DNA from: a virus
Reading direction: 5' to 3' (one strand)
IMG/VR virus record: IMGVR_UViG_3300042868_003408
Span: 1-21,246 of that record
Length of the DNA: 21,246 nt
Below the pieces are notes generated by a model, which made no database searches, was not told the origin of the DNA, and saw nothing but the letters and a program-made list of their open reading frames with translations. Position numbers and translations under genes: made by a program. This document shows positions 1-6,297 of the stretch, piece after piece (position 1 is the stretch's first letter; every line of letters starts with the position of its first letter).

Positions 1-1
1 A

Positions 2-466
2 GACGTAGCCTTGTTCTGGGCTAAACTTGATAAACCTGTATCACCTTTTGGTGTTGATCAGTATGAGTTGCAGATTCAAGGTGACAAGAAACGTGAGAAA
101 GAATTCTCTCAGTTCGGTAAAGTTAAGCCTGTTGAAGGCGGTAAGATCTCTGTTAATCTTAAGAAGAAAGCCTTCAAGAAAGATGGTACAGATGCCGCCA
201 AAGTTCGTGTAGTAGACGCAGGTAAGAAAGAACTTGATCCAAAGTTGATTGGTAATGGTTCTATCGGTAATGTTATGGTGTACTGCTCACCATACGAAAT
301 CAAACTTCCTAACGGTAAAGTAAGTAAAGCTGGTATTTCAACAATGTTAGTAGCTGTTCAAGTTACTGATCTTGTTCGTTATGAACGTAAATCTGAGAAC
401 TTTGTTGACTTCGATGTTGAAGGTACTTCTGTTGATACAGATGCGTCTGAAGAAGCAATGTTTTGA
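2..466 (+). CDS. ssDNA-binding protein, T7 gp2.5-like, 5' end outside window
   Basis: The reading frame is open to the left edge, so the start lies outside the window; the TTG at 11 is only an internal codon (frame reads DVALFWAKLDKP). The protein matches the short phage ssDNA-binding proteins that coat single strands during replication and recombination. It has a basic N-terminal half, a core LIGNGSIGNVMVYCSPYEI followed by AVQVTDLVRYE, and a strongly acidic tail (DTDASEEAMF) ending in phenylalanine. An acidic tail closing with an aromatic residue is the known feature of T7 gp2.5 and of N4 and T4 equivalents that contact polymerase and helicase. It is followed directly by a hairpin and a terminator, so it appears to be the last gene of its transcript. 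Family assignment is by pattern, without a search. Confidence 0.8.
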   Translation, partial: DVALFWAKLDKPVSPFGVDQYELQIQGDKKREKEFSQFGKVKPVEGGKISVNLKKKAFKKDGTDAAKVRVVDAGKKELDPKLIGNGSIGNVMVYCSPYEIKLPNGKVSKAGISTMLVAVQVTDLVRYERKSENFVDFDVEGTSVDTDASEEAMF

Positions 467-481
467 GTTAGTGTAACTAAC
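467..481. repeat. perfect hairpin, 6-bp stem with 3-nt loop
   Basis: GTTAGT-GTA-ACTAAC begins at the base after the ssDNA-binding protein stop codon. It is a perfect inverted repeat with a three-base loop (TAC on the minus strand, centre A). The size resembles N4 virion RNA polymerase promoter hairpins (5-7 bp stem, 3-nt loop, central purine on the template strand). It could equally be a chance repeat or a minor mRNA 3' structure. Confidence 0.4.
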
Positions 482-504
482 GAAAATCTCTCTAAATTAT
501 AATT

Positions 505-548
505 ATCCCTTGTGATAGTCCTTAAATGGTCTGTCATGAGGGATTTTT
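505..548 (+). terminator. rho-independent terminator after the ssDNA-binding protein gene
   Basis: The arms at 505-518 (ATCCCTTGTGATAG) and 531-544 (CTGTCATGAGGGAT) pair over 14 positions, three of them G-T wobbles, around a 12-nt loop. A run of five T ends at 548. The structure covers the GTG at 512 and the ATG at 536, which argues against either being the start of the next gene. Confidence 0.65.
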
Positions 549-562
549 ATTCGAAAGTATAT

Positions 563-775
563 ATGATTAAATCCGATGAAGATGATGAATTTGAACGTAT
601 TGAACGTGAAAACTCTATGAAAGGACAACCATACATATACAAACATAAACGTGAATGGATTAGTATAAGTGATAATGACATTGCTTATATATCTGCTGAA
701 TGCTCATTAAAAACACCATGCGATTTCTACTTTGCAAGAGCTATCGAATCTAAACTCAAGGAACTAAACTCATGA
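563..775 (+). CDS. small acidic hypothetical protein
   Basis: A 70-residue protein beginning MIKSDEDDEFERIERE; no family recognised. The frame is open upstream to a GTG at 512 and an ATG at 536, but both lie inside the terminator hairpin, so the ATG at 563 is preferred; it has a weak GAAAG five bases upstream. It ends in an ATGA overlap with the next gene, indicating translational coupling. The N-terminal 20 residues are rich in Asp and Glu and the middle has aromatic and basic residues. Start choice is uncertain; the existence of the gene is likely because it is coupled to its neighbour. Confidence 0.6.
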   Translation: MIKSDEDDEFERIERENSMKGQPYIYKHKREWISISDNDIAYISAECSLKTPCDFYFARAIESKLKELNS

Positions 776-1140
776 AACTCAATAAAACACAACTGAACTA
801 CGCTCTCTCTCGTTTGTCTGAAAAGATCAATCAAAAACGTGATGCTGAAACACCTGACTATATTAGTTCTAAAAAGCATGATCCAAAAGAAATCTACAAG
901 TTCTTACTTGCTCATAACGTTGATCTTGTTGATGAATCTAAGTTCGTAAACACATGGGGTATTCGTGATCTAGGTGAAGTGCTTGTTTTCCCTGAAAACT
1001 TTGATAAAGCACACGAAGACAACATAAAACAACGTGAAGCAGTACGTGCTAAGTATGAAGCTATCCAACAATCAATGATGGATAAACTATATCTCTGTGA
1101 CGAAGCTGAAGAAGCCCTCGAATTTATCAACTCAATCTAA
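772..1140 (+). CDS. hypothetical protein, 122 aa
   Basis: No family recognised. The start overlaps the previous stop as ATGA. The protein is charged and probably mostly helical, with a basic N-terminus (MKLNKTQLNYALSRLSEKI), a central WGIRDLGEVLVFPENF stretch, and a C-terminal helix-like segment with alternating charge (residues about 82-120). No signal peptide or membrane segment. Its stop overlaps the AAAGGA ribosome-binding site of the next gene. Position in the run of early-type small genes suggests a host-takeover or accessory role, but nothing in the sequence specifies it. Confidence 0.7.
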   Translation: MKLNKTQLNYALSRLSEKINQKRDAETPDYISSKKHDPKEIYKFLLAHNVDLVDESKFVNTWGIRDLGEVLVFPENFDKAHEDNIKQREAVRAKYEAIQQSMMDKLYLCDEAEEALEFINSI

Positions 1141-1150
1141 AGGACACATC

Positions 1151-1441
1151 ATGAAAAACTTAAACGAATTCTTCCCAACAAAAGTTCAGTTCGAAGTTAC
1201 ACTTGTTAATGAAGTACCAGCAGACTACTACGATGCTAAGAACTGGGATAAAGGTATCGGTGTTTACTACCACGAAGAAAAAGATTGTATGTACTTCGTA
1301 AACAAATACTCAGTCGATACCATCTGGAATCCATCACAGAAAGGATTATTTGAAGTAATTGAAGATACATTCCACTCACCTAAAGTTGAGGAAGATCTGT
1401 TGTTACGAGCTATTGCCGCTATGAACGGTCATCGTATATGA
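1151..1441 (+). CDS. hypothetical protein, 96 aa
   Basis: The ATG at 1151 follows a good ribosome-binding site (AAAGGA at 1139-1144, six bases away), so this start is preferred to the earlier in-frame ATG at 1097, which would lie inside the previous gene. The protein starts MKNLNEFFPTKVQFEVTLVN and is rich in aromatic and acidic residues (YYDAKNWDKGIGVYYHEEKD), probably a small beta-containing fold. No family recognised. It ends in an ATGA overlap with the following gene. Confidence 0.7.
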   Translation: MKNLNEFFPTKVQFEVTLVNEVPADYYDAKNWDKGIGVYYHEEKDCMYFVNKYSVDTIWNPSQKGLFEVIEDTFHSPKVEEDLLLRAIAAMNGHRI

Positions 1442-1668
1442 GTAATGATGGCTTTGAATTAGAGCAATGCATCATGGAATGTTGGCAAGTGTGTGAAGAT
1501 CTGAAGAAATTCGACATAGATCGACAAACACTGGCTAACTACTATGAAGCCAAATTCAATAAACTCTGGGAAATCTTTGAGGAACTAACCCATGAACGAT
1601 ACTTTAATAATGTTGCCAGAAAAGCACCGTCATTCAATCCGTATGATAATGAAGGTGAGACTTCATAA
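1438..1668 (+). CDS. small hypothetical protein, 76 aa
   Basis: Starts by ATGA overlap with the preceding stop. Cysteines at residues 11, 15 and 19 sit in an acidic helix (ECWQVCEDLKKF), but no complete metal-binding pattern follows. No recognisable family. Its last 77 bases overlap the start of the next gene in another frame. Confidence 0.6.
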   Translation: MSNDGFELEQCIMECWQVCEDLKKFDIDRQTLANYYEAKFNKLWEIFEELTHERYFNNVARKAPSFNPYDNEGETS

Positions 1669-1846
1669 GCTTGAAGGTGACTTGTCATTCTGCAAAGATA
1701 TGATAGCATTACACTGGAATAACTCTGATCCAGCTAAGCCTCACAGTATTACAGCATTCAAACTGCTTAATCACTACAAAGACTATGCTCGTAAGCTTCG
1801 TAAAGAACTTAAAACAATCCGTTCAATTCTACAGGTAATGAAATGA
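1592..1846 (+). CDS. small basic hypothetical protein, 84 aa
   Basis: The ATG at 1592 is preceded by GAGGA about eight bases upstream (in TTGAGGAACTAACCC), which supports this start in spite of a 77-base overlap with the previous gene. ATGs at 1643 and 1649 would reduce the overlap but have no good ribosome-binding site. The C-terminal part (YKDYARKLRKELKTIRS) is a basic amphipathic helix. No family recognised. It ends in an ATGA overlap with the next gene. Confidence 0.6.
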   Translation: MNDTLIMLPEKHRHSIRMIMKVRLHKLEGDLSFCKDMIALHWNNSDPAKPHSITAFKLLNHYKDYARKLRKELKTIRSILQVMK

Positions 1847-2082
1847 GTCAATATCACCACTGGTACTATACTGATAATGCAGACTTTGAATGCACTATCG
1901 AAGTTGAAGTAGGAAGTATCTGTCAAATCCGTGATGAAAAAGGAGGTTATGAGCCAGACTATGCTGACGATATCTATGTAACCGAAGTAAAGCACAAAGG
2001 TACTGATATCATTGATGTCATCCATCCAGATGTACTCAAAGATATCGTGTCTCAATTCGTTGAAGTAAATTCCTCACTCTGA
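1843..2082 (+). CDS. hypothetical protein, 79 aa
   Basis: Coupled to the upstream gene by ATGA. It begins MSQYHHWYYTDNADFECTIE and continues with alternating hydrophobic and acidic residues (VEVGSICQIRDEKGGYEP, then DDIYVTEVKHKG), suggesting a small acidic beta-rich protein. No catalytic motif or membrane segment. Function unknown. Confidence 0.65.
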   Translation: MSQYHHWYYTDNADFECTIEVEVGSICQIRDEKGGYEPDYADDIYVTEVKHKGTDIIDVIHPDVLKDIVSQFVEVNSSL

Positions 2083-2090
2083 AAGTCCAT

Positions 2091-2534
2091 ATGCAAAATC
2101 CATTAAGCGAGTACCGTAATCACCTGTTTGCTACTCACGACAACCTTGATGAGTCGTTTTCATACTTACACAGTATGATGAGTACACTGTCTAACTCAGA
2201 TAAGATGGGTGTTAACACAGCAGTCTGTTGTTTAATCAACACTCTTGCCAAAACAATTGATGAAGTATATCACCCCAGTAAAAACATGTCTATTGCCTCT
2301 CTCGTAGACAAATACCTTGATGATAAGCTTGCCGCAACAGTTGAAGAAATCATCAATGAACGTATCTATAATTCTATCGAACAATATATGTCAGATGAAT
2401 TTGATATCTGTGACTATGACCATAACATAGATTGGGATGATCGTATCAGCTCTAACCTTGATAAAGATGTTCTCAGAGAACTTGTTGAAGAAACAATCAA
2501 AGACAACATCACATTCGAGGTACGTGTATCATGA
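2091..2534 (+). CDS. acidic hypothetical protein, 147 aa
   Basis: Eight bases separate it from the previous stop, with a weak GAAAG upstream. The N-terminal half looks helical (SYLHSMMSTLSNSDKMG, then AVCCLINTLAKTIDEVY). The C-terminal half is strongly acidic (SDEFDICDYDHNIDWDD at about 113-129). No family recognised. The acidity would fit a protein that mimics DNA or binds a basic partner, but that is speculation. It ends in an ATGA overlap. Confidence 0.65.
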   Translation: MQNPLSEYRNHLFATHDNLDESFSYLHSMMSTLSNSDKMGVNTAVCCLINTLAKTIDEVYHPSKNMSIASLVDKYLDDKLAATVEEIINERIYNSIEQYMSDEFDICDYDHNIDWDDRISSNLDKDVLRELVEETIKDNITFEVRVS

Positions 2535-2764
2535 ACCAACCCGAGTCAAACGGATACTTTGTATTCGTCAAACAAGGTTACGATCGAGCCTACTATTGTG
2601 TAGCAGGTCGTGATATCAAGCTGGAAGATGCAGTCTGCTATCTATTCCAAAATGAAGCCGCTAAAGTATGTACAACAATGAACATGGAACTTAACGATGA
2701 ACTCCGTCAAAAAGAAACGCTCGATGAATCCAGAAGTACTAGCCAAGGGCAAAGCAGCTCTTGA
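2531..2764 (+). CDS. hypothetical protein, 77 aa
   Basis: Starts by ATGA overlap. The N-terminal 45 residues look folded (YFVFVKQGYDRAYYCVAGRD), while the tail is polar and Ser/Gln-rich (SRSTSQGQSSS). That tail lies over the start of the next gene in another frame, so it may be overprinted and dispensable. No family recognised. Confidence 0.55.
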   Translation: MNQPESNGYFVFVKQGYDRAYYCVAGRDIKLEDAVCYLFQNEAAKVCTTMNMELNDELRQKETLDESRSTSQGQSSS

Positions 2765-2993
2765 ACAGTGGCGTAAAGAAAAAGCTTATGCACAAAAGAA
2801 AGGTGGTAAGTTCCTTGAAGCATGGAATGAAGAACAAGAGCTAAAGAAAGCTCAAAAACGTACTTCACCATTACAAGCTATTAAAAATTTCTGTAATGAC
2901 TGTGTAGGAGGTATTCGTACAGACATAACCAACTGTACTGCCAAACAATGTTCTCTGTATATCTATCGTCCATACAAGAAAGGTGAAGAATAA
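2697..2993 (+). CDS. small Cys4 zinc-binding phage protein
   Basis: The C-terminal half carries CNDCVGG followed by NCTAKQCSLYIYRPY, with cysteines at 66, 69, 80 and 85. This CxxC-GG...C-x4-C-x-LY-x-YR arrangement recurs in small phage proteins of unknown function and probably binds one zinc ion. The N-terminal 55 residues are very basic (Lys/Arg/Gln-rich), suggesting nucleic acid contact. The start is uncertain: ATG 2697 has a weak GGA eight bases upstream, and ATG 2724 gives a natural MNPEVLAKGKAAL start with less overlap. The stop overlaps the next ATG as TAATG. The family resemblance is recalled, not searched. Confidence 0.7.
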   Translation: MNSVKKKRSMNPEVLAKGKAALEQWRKEKAYAQKKGGKFLEAWNEEQELKKAQKRTSPLQAIKNFCNDCVGGIRTDITNCTAKQCSLYIYRPYKKGEE

Positions 2994-3223
2994 TGACACC
3001 AAACATCATAGAATACAACCCAGATGACTTTAAAAATATTCTTGCAAAAGATTGTAAGTTTATTAAAGAACCTGAAAGATCTGAATGGGTATGCTACATG
3101 TTCGGTGCTAGTGCTGGTAATGGTATTAGCTATCGACCACTCAAAAATAAACAACCTAATTGGTTTGTTCGTTATATGATGAAAGTCTGTTTTGATTGCA
3201 CATGGATAAAGGATAAACAATGA
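2993..3223 (+). CDS. small hypothetical protein, 76 aa
   Basis: Starts in a TAATG overlap and ends in an ATGA overlap, so it sits firmly in the coupled array. It has a lysine-rich N-terminal half and Trp and Cys residues near the end (WFVRYMMKVCFDCTWI). Four cysteines are present, only one pair as CxxxC-like spacing, so zinc binding is not supported. Function unknown. Confidence 0.6.
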   Translation: MTPNIIEYNPDDFKNILAKDCKFIKEPERSEWVCYMFGASAGNGISYRPLKNKQPNWFVRYMMKVCFDCTWIKDKQ

Positions 3224-3366
3224 ACGAATATTGCTTTCAAGTAAGTCGTACAAAAACTGTCTGGGTTTGTGCCATTGATGAAGAAGAAGCTGAGTCTAAA
3301 GTCTATGAAGAAATCGGTTATGATCCCGATGAAATGGAACTTGTTGACGTAAACTTCGACATCTAA
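3220..3366 (+). CDS. 48-residue acidic hypothetical protein
   Basis: A very short gene: the ATG overlaps the previous stop (ATGA) and it ends TAA at 3364-3366, one base before the next ATG. It begins MNEYCFQVSRTKTVWVCAID, followed by DEEEAESKVYEEIGYDPDE. The pattern of a beta strand, then 'VWVxAxDEEEAE' and a helix resembles the small DpnD/PcfM-like or DUF-type phage proteins in which residues after the strand form an 'AxxxxEA' helix. That resemblance is tentative. Coupled position supports it being expressed. Confidence 0.6.
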   Translation: MNEYCFQVSRTKTVWVCAIDEEEAESKVYEEIGYDPDEMELVDVNFDI

Positions 3367-3367
3367 T

Positions 3368-3589
3368 ATGGAACTATACAAACTACCCAGAGGATCTCAC
3401 TTCAGACTAATCGGTGATACCCAAATACCGCCTGAAGCAAGACACCCTAATCTTGATAAAACATACAAGCTAATCAACATCGATGGTATGTACTCTTATT
3501 GTCTTGATGAAAATAAGGATGTGTACCACTTTGCTGCATGGGCTGACGTTACTGAGGTAAACAATGATAGCGTACAAACTGTTTCGTAA
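3368..3589 (+). CDS. hypothetical protein, 73 aa
   Basis: One base after the previous stop, without a clear ribosome-binding site, so probably translated by coupling. It begins MELYKLPRGSHFRLIGDT and contains a DKTYKLINIDGMYSYCLDE segment and a WADVTEV end. This looks like a small beta-barrel, as in many short phage proteins of the form 'LPRGSxFRL...'. No function can be given. Its last 26 bases overlap the next gene. Confidence 0.65.
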   Translation: MELYKLPRGSHFRLIGDTQIPPEARHPNLDKTYKLINIDGMYSYCLDENKDVYHFAAWADVTEVNNDSVQTVS

Positions 3590-3863
3590 ACGTAAAGACG
3601 GTACTTATGGTCCACTGTTTATTAATCGTAAACAAAAGCTTACTACTAATGTATGGTACTTTGCTGAGGATCATAAAACAAAAGGCTATAAACATCGTCC
3701 TGGTTGGCATGCATGTGCTGAACCTATTGCTCCACACTTATCTAAGAAAGGTCGTGTATGGTGTAAAGTAATTATCAATGATCTTGAACGTCATCAAAGA
3801 CCTGAGTCACAAGGCGGTCTCTGGTTTACAGCTAATGTACTTAAAATTGTAGAGGAACTATGA
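3564..3863 (+). CDS. conserved phage hypothetical protein (YKLFR...HRPGWH type)
   Basis: The ATG is preceded by GAGG with seven bases spacing. The 99 residues follow a pattern seen in many phage genomes: AYKLFRKRKDGTYGPLFI, then KGYKHRPGWHACAEPIAPHLS and GRVWCKV. The HRPGWH and PHLSKKGRVW blocks are the conserved parts. The family is widespread but has no known function. His and Cys residues in the central block could bind metal or act catalytically, which is only a guess. It ends in an ATGA overlap. Confidence 0.7.
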   Translation: MIAYKLFRKRKDGTYGPLFINRKQKLTTNVWYFAEDHKTKGYKHRPGWHACAEPIAPHLSKKGRVWCKVIINDLERHQRPESQGGLWFTANVLKIVEEL

Positions 3864-4009
3864 GTTCAACACTAATCGCAATCATCGGTCTCGTATACTT
3901 AGCTGTATGCGTTGACCTGTTCTTTAAAGGCAGTACAGGTCTAAGCATTGCTTTCCTAGGCTATGCTATCGGTAACGTAGGTCTATACTTGGAGACAGTA
4001 ACCAAATGA
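3860..4009 (+). CDS. 49-residue two-helix membrane protein
   Basis: ATGA overlaps at both ends place this short gene firmly in the array. The protein is almost entirely hydrophobic, with two likely membrane segments (about residues 4-22, TLIAIIGLVYLAVCVDLFF, and 27-44, around LSIAFLGYAIGNVGLYL) joined by a short FKGSTG turn. Small two-helix phage membrane proteins can be holins or superinfection or host-modifying factors. The position among early-type genes argues against a holin. Function unknown. Confidence 0.65.
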   Translation: MSSTLIAIIGLVYLAVCVDLFFKGSTGLSIAFLGYAIGNVGLYLETVTK

Positions 4010-4413
4010 GACAACGTACAGTATACTTAGCGGGTCCAATGGAACATGTGTCTGTTGACGAAGCTAAAGGTTGGCGTTCAACTGCCACACACCTGCTAGC
4101 TCCAACGTGTAAGATTCTTAATCCATGCAGACGTCTTCATGCCTTCGAAAAGAAATACATGAAGCGTATCTTTGAGTTAGATCTTCGTGATATCCGTGAG
4201 TCTGACTTAATATTAGCTAACCTAGATAATCCATTAGTACCTAAACACGGTACTGCTATGGAAGTCTTCTATGCTGCTTATATATTGAAAATCCCTGTCG
4301 TAGCATTCAAAGCTAGTGACTCAACAATCCATCCATTCTTTGAATCCCTTGTCACTGAATGGCGTTCAACTGTAGATAAAGCCTGTGATACAATTCTCTC
4401 GGAGTACTTATGA
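4006..4413 (+). CDS. nucleoside 2-deoxyribosyltransferase-like protein
   Basis: This family moves deoxyribose between bases or hydrolyses the glycosidic bond of (deoxy)nucleosides and nucleotides. The 135-residue protein shows its marks: N-terminal YLAGPM (7-12), GWR (22-24), the NPCRR segment (39-43), DLRDIRESDLILAN (59-72) ending the central strand, and HGTAMEVFYA (81-90), in which E86 would be the nucleophile, followed by PVVAF. Length is normal for the family. ATGA overlaps join it to small membrane proteins on both sides. Its substrate is unknown; it could salvage bases, clear unwanted nucleotides, or act on a nucleotide signal. Confidence 0.72.
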   Translation: MRQRTVYLAGPMEHVSVDEAKGWRSTATHLLAPTCKILNPCRRLHAFEKKYMKRIFELDLRDIRESDLILANLDNPLVPKHGTAMEVFYAAYILKIPVVAFKASDSTIHPFFESLVTEWRSTVDKACDTILSEYL

Positions 4414-4502
4414 TTGTTAAATACATCTGGATCGGAATCCTCTGTTTCGCTTCTCTGTGCGTAATTGCACAATTCTTTCGTAAACCAAAGGTAAATATCT
4501 GA
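4410..4502 (+). CDS. 30-residue single-pass membrane peptide
   Basis: A tiny gene starting in an ATGA overlap and ending one base before the next ATG. It encodes MIVKYIWIGILCFASLCVIA followed by QFFRKPKVNI: a membrane helix from about 4 to 22 and a basic cytoplasmic tail. Supported by its exact fit between two genes; function unknown. Confidence 0.5.
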   Translation: MIVKYIWIGILCFASLCVIAQFFRKPKVNI

Positions 4503-4503
4503 T

Positions 4504-4746
4504 ATGCCATACATAACTCAAGAAGACCGTCAATCGAACCACATGTTGCAGTATGAACCACGTACTGCAGGTGAATTAAACTTCATGATTACTACGTTCA
4601 TTCGTGACTACTACAATGCAATGCCTTGTTATCAATCCATCAACGACATCGTTGGTGCTCTTGAAGGAGCTAAACTAGAGTTCTATCGTAGGGTTGCCGC
4701 CCCTTATGAAGATATCAAAATCAACCTAAACGGAGATGTATACTGA
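4504..4746 (+). CDS. DUF6899-like conserved phage protein
   Basis: The 80-residue protein begins MPYITQEDR and continues with AGELNFMITTFIRDYY, INDIVGALEGAKLEFYRR, and ends VAAPYEDIKINLNGDVY. The MPYI-QEDR start, the GALEGAK-EFYRR block and the PYED-K-NGDVY end are a conserved phage pattern I associate with DUF6899. No activity is known. The stop overlaps the next start as TGATG. The family name is from memory and should be confirmed. Confidence 0.72.
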   Translation: MPYITQEDRQSNHMLQYEPRTAGELNFMITTFIRDYYNAMPCYQSINDIVGALEGAKLEFYRRVAAPYEDIKINLNGDVY

Positions 4747-5180
4747 TGAGCTACACTAAAGAAGCTATGCCTGAAGATTTCAAGCTTGACACAAATGTCA
4801 ACAAAATATTAGCATCATGGGATAACGAAGACTTCTTTGATATTAAAGCCCGACAATACCTTGAAAAAGAACGTGAAGAAATCCAAAAAGGATGGTCTGA
4901 AGTGTTCGGTCAAGAATACAACAAGGAAATTGATATGTATGAAAACAAAGATCACATTAACCCTAAGCACTACAAGAACGTAGCCGCAGGTAAGCAATAC
5001 ATGGAACTCATGGTTGACATGCTTGCGGGTAAGTCAGGTGTAGAAGCTCACTTGTTCGGTCAAGTGTATAAATACCTGATGCGCTGTGGTAACAAAGACC
5101 AAGAAGTACAAGAGTTAAACAAAGCTCTGTGGTATCTGCAAGCACTCATCAAGTTTAAAACTGAAGGTAAAGTTCTGTAA
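4746..5180 (+). CDS. DUF3310 protein related to T7 gp1.7 nucleotide kinase
   Basis: The N-terminal 66 residues are acidic and unrecognised. Residues about 69-140 match the DUF3310 pattern: HINPKHYKNV (70-79), then HLFGQVYKYLMRCGNKD (102-118) and ELNKALWYLQALI (123-135). DUF3310 occurs in T7 gp1.7, which phosphorylates dTMP and dGMP, and in many phage proteins of unproven activity. The conserved YKYL-R-G-KD and KA-WYL blocks are clear. It lies in a nucleotide-oriented region, and a role in dNTP supply is a reasonable inference. Confidence 0.72.
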   Translation: MSYTKEAMPEDFKLDTNVNKILASWDNEDFFDIKARQYLEKEREEIQKGWSEVFGQEYNKEIDMYENKDHINPKHYKNVAAGKQYMELMVDMLAGKSGVEAHLFGQVYKYLMRCGNKDQEVQELNKALWYLQALIKFKTEGKVL

Positions 5181-5795
5181 ATGAACCACATCAAGACGGT
5201 CAAACGTTTTGTCGCTGGAAGTCATAAGTTCTTTGACATCTATGAATGCACTGTAGATGAAGTAGATACTTATACTTCCAGTACTGGCAAGGCAATGGTT
5301 AAAGTATCCATTGAAGGTAAAGAGTATAATGGTCTCCATAACAAATGGGTCTATGAATACTTATGCGCCAACGAAGGACAGCCATCCTTTGTAGTCTTCT
5401 GGAAAGCCCCTAAGGGTGATCCTATGGTAGCCTACGTTAAAGAGATATGGCAAAATCACATTGATGGTACTCCACAAGAGACTGTCTATTTAGCAGACGA
5501 TAGTGAAGCTTACAAACAAGAAGGTGAATCCTTCCTGTACATGTGGGTTAATAAAGATACCGATAAGAAATACATCGGTAAACACAGAGGTAAACCTGAT
5601 GATGGATATGTATGCTCATCTGAAAGCTTTATGACTGAGTACAATGAGTGTCCATCAAGGTTTATACGAACAGTATTAGCCTATGGTAGTGATCAAGAAA
5701 TGCTTGAGCTTGAAACTATTATGCTTCTGCAGTTAAAAACCCGTATGAGTCCTCTGTACTACAATCTTTCAAACAATCTTAATAAGGAAAACTGA
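5181..5795 (+). CDS. GIY-YIG endonuclease-like protein with unknown N-terminal domain
   Basis: It starts directly after the previous stop codon. Residues 1-110 form an unrecognised domain (beta-rich, with TSSTGKAMVKVSIEGKEYN). From 118 a GIY-YIG-type domain follows: FLYMWVNKDTDKKYIGKHRG (118-137), DGYVCSSESF (141-150), R163 in FIRTVLAYG, and a helix with E176 and E178 before LLQLKTRMSPLYYNLS. This is the spacing of the nuclease fold: YIG motif, Arg, then catalytic Glu. Such free-standing phage proteins are often mobile homing endonucleases of the Seg type. The first tyrosine motif is LYMW instead of GIY, so activity is uncertain. It ends in a TGATG overlap. Confidence 0.68.
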   Translation: MNHIKTVKRFVAGSHKFFDIYECTVDEVDTYTSSTGKAMVKVSIEGKEYNGLHNKWVYEYLCANEGQPSFVVFWKAPKGDPMVAYVKEIWQNHIDGTPQETVYLADDSEAYKQEGESFLYMWVNKDTDKKYIGKHRGKPDDGYVCSSESFMTEYNECPSRFIRTVLAYGSDQEMLELETIMLLQLKTRMSPLYYNLSNNLNKEN

Positions 5796-6052
5796 TGGCT
5801 AAATCAAATGCCGTTAAACATGATTTCACTATCAAGCTTGGTGGTCAAAACTATGAGATTCAACTAAGCCCTAGCACTAACTATGGTTGGTTTGAACACA
5901 ATGAACTTGGTGACGAGTCAGGTGGAGGTCTATGGTTTGATCGTGGTATGTTCTTAATTGACTACGATGGTGTGTATGAATTACCCTTCGAGGTTAAAGA
6001 TACACTAGTCAGGTTTGGTTATATTGATCCACTAGAGGCAGAGCAATGGTAA
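5795..6052 (+). CDS. hypothetical protein, 85 aa
   Basis: Starts in a TGATG overlap. It is acidic, with an FTIKLGGQNYEIQL strand region, then WFEHNELGDESGGGLWFD and a C-terminal helix ending LEAEQW. The closely spaced Trp residues and Gly-rich GGGLWF turn suggest a compact beta fold. No family recognised. The stop overlaps the following gene. Confidence 0.65.
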   Translation: MAKSNAVKHDFTIKLGGQNYEIQLSPSTNYGWFEHNELGDESGGGLWFDRGMFLIDYDGVYELPFEVKDTLVRFGYIDPLEAEQW

Positions 6053-6249
6053 TGATCGAGATTGATGACGATACTGAAGACGCTATTGTATGCGCCAGTT
6101 TGCTTAAAATGTATAAACATTTAAACAATGAGCGTAGCTACAAATACTTGTTTAGTGTTGACTCACATGAGAACCTAGTTCAAGTACATATACTCCGAGA
6201 CGCAGTCAAAAGAGTATACGAGTACTATAGCACAGATAAACTTGAATAA
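6046..6249 (+). CDS. small acidic hypothetical protein, 67 aa
   Basis: There are two possible starts: ATG 6046, with GAGG seven bases upstream, and ATG 6052, which forms a TAATG overlap with the previous stop. The ribosome-binding site favours 6046. The first 12 residues are acidic (IEIDDDTEDAI), the rest basic and helical. Function unknown. It is the last gene before a 48-base non-coding gap that holds a candidate promoter. Confidence 0.6.
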   Translation: MVMIEIDDDTEDAIVCASLLKMYKHLNNERSYKYLFSVDSHENLVQVHILRDAVKRVYEYYSTDKLE

Positions 6250-6264
6250 AATCAAGCCAACCGC

Positions 6265-6283
6265 AGACGGTACCTTATAGATA
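6265..6283 (+). promoter_or_regulatory. candidate phage RNA polymerase promoter, site 1
   Basis: AGACGGTACCTTATAGATA lies in the gap between 6249 and 6298. It matches the consensus of three intergenic sites (AGACGGTACCTAATAGATA) at 18 of 19 positions. The layout, a GC-containing block followed by TATA and a G, resembles the -4 to +1 part of T7-family promoters. Transcription would begin near 6280, 18 bases before the next ATG. Confidence 0.55.
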
Positions 6284-6297
6284 CACACGGAGAACCT

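Noticed and set aside
512-562. GTG at 512 and ATG at 536 as starts of the gene ending at 775
   Set aside because: Both lie inside the terminator hairpin after the ssDNA-binding protein gene and have no ribosome-binding site; ATG 563 is more likely.
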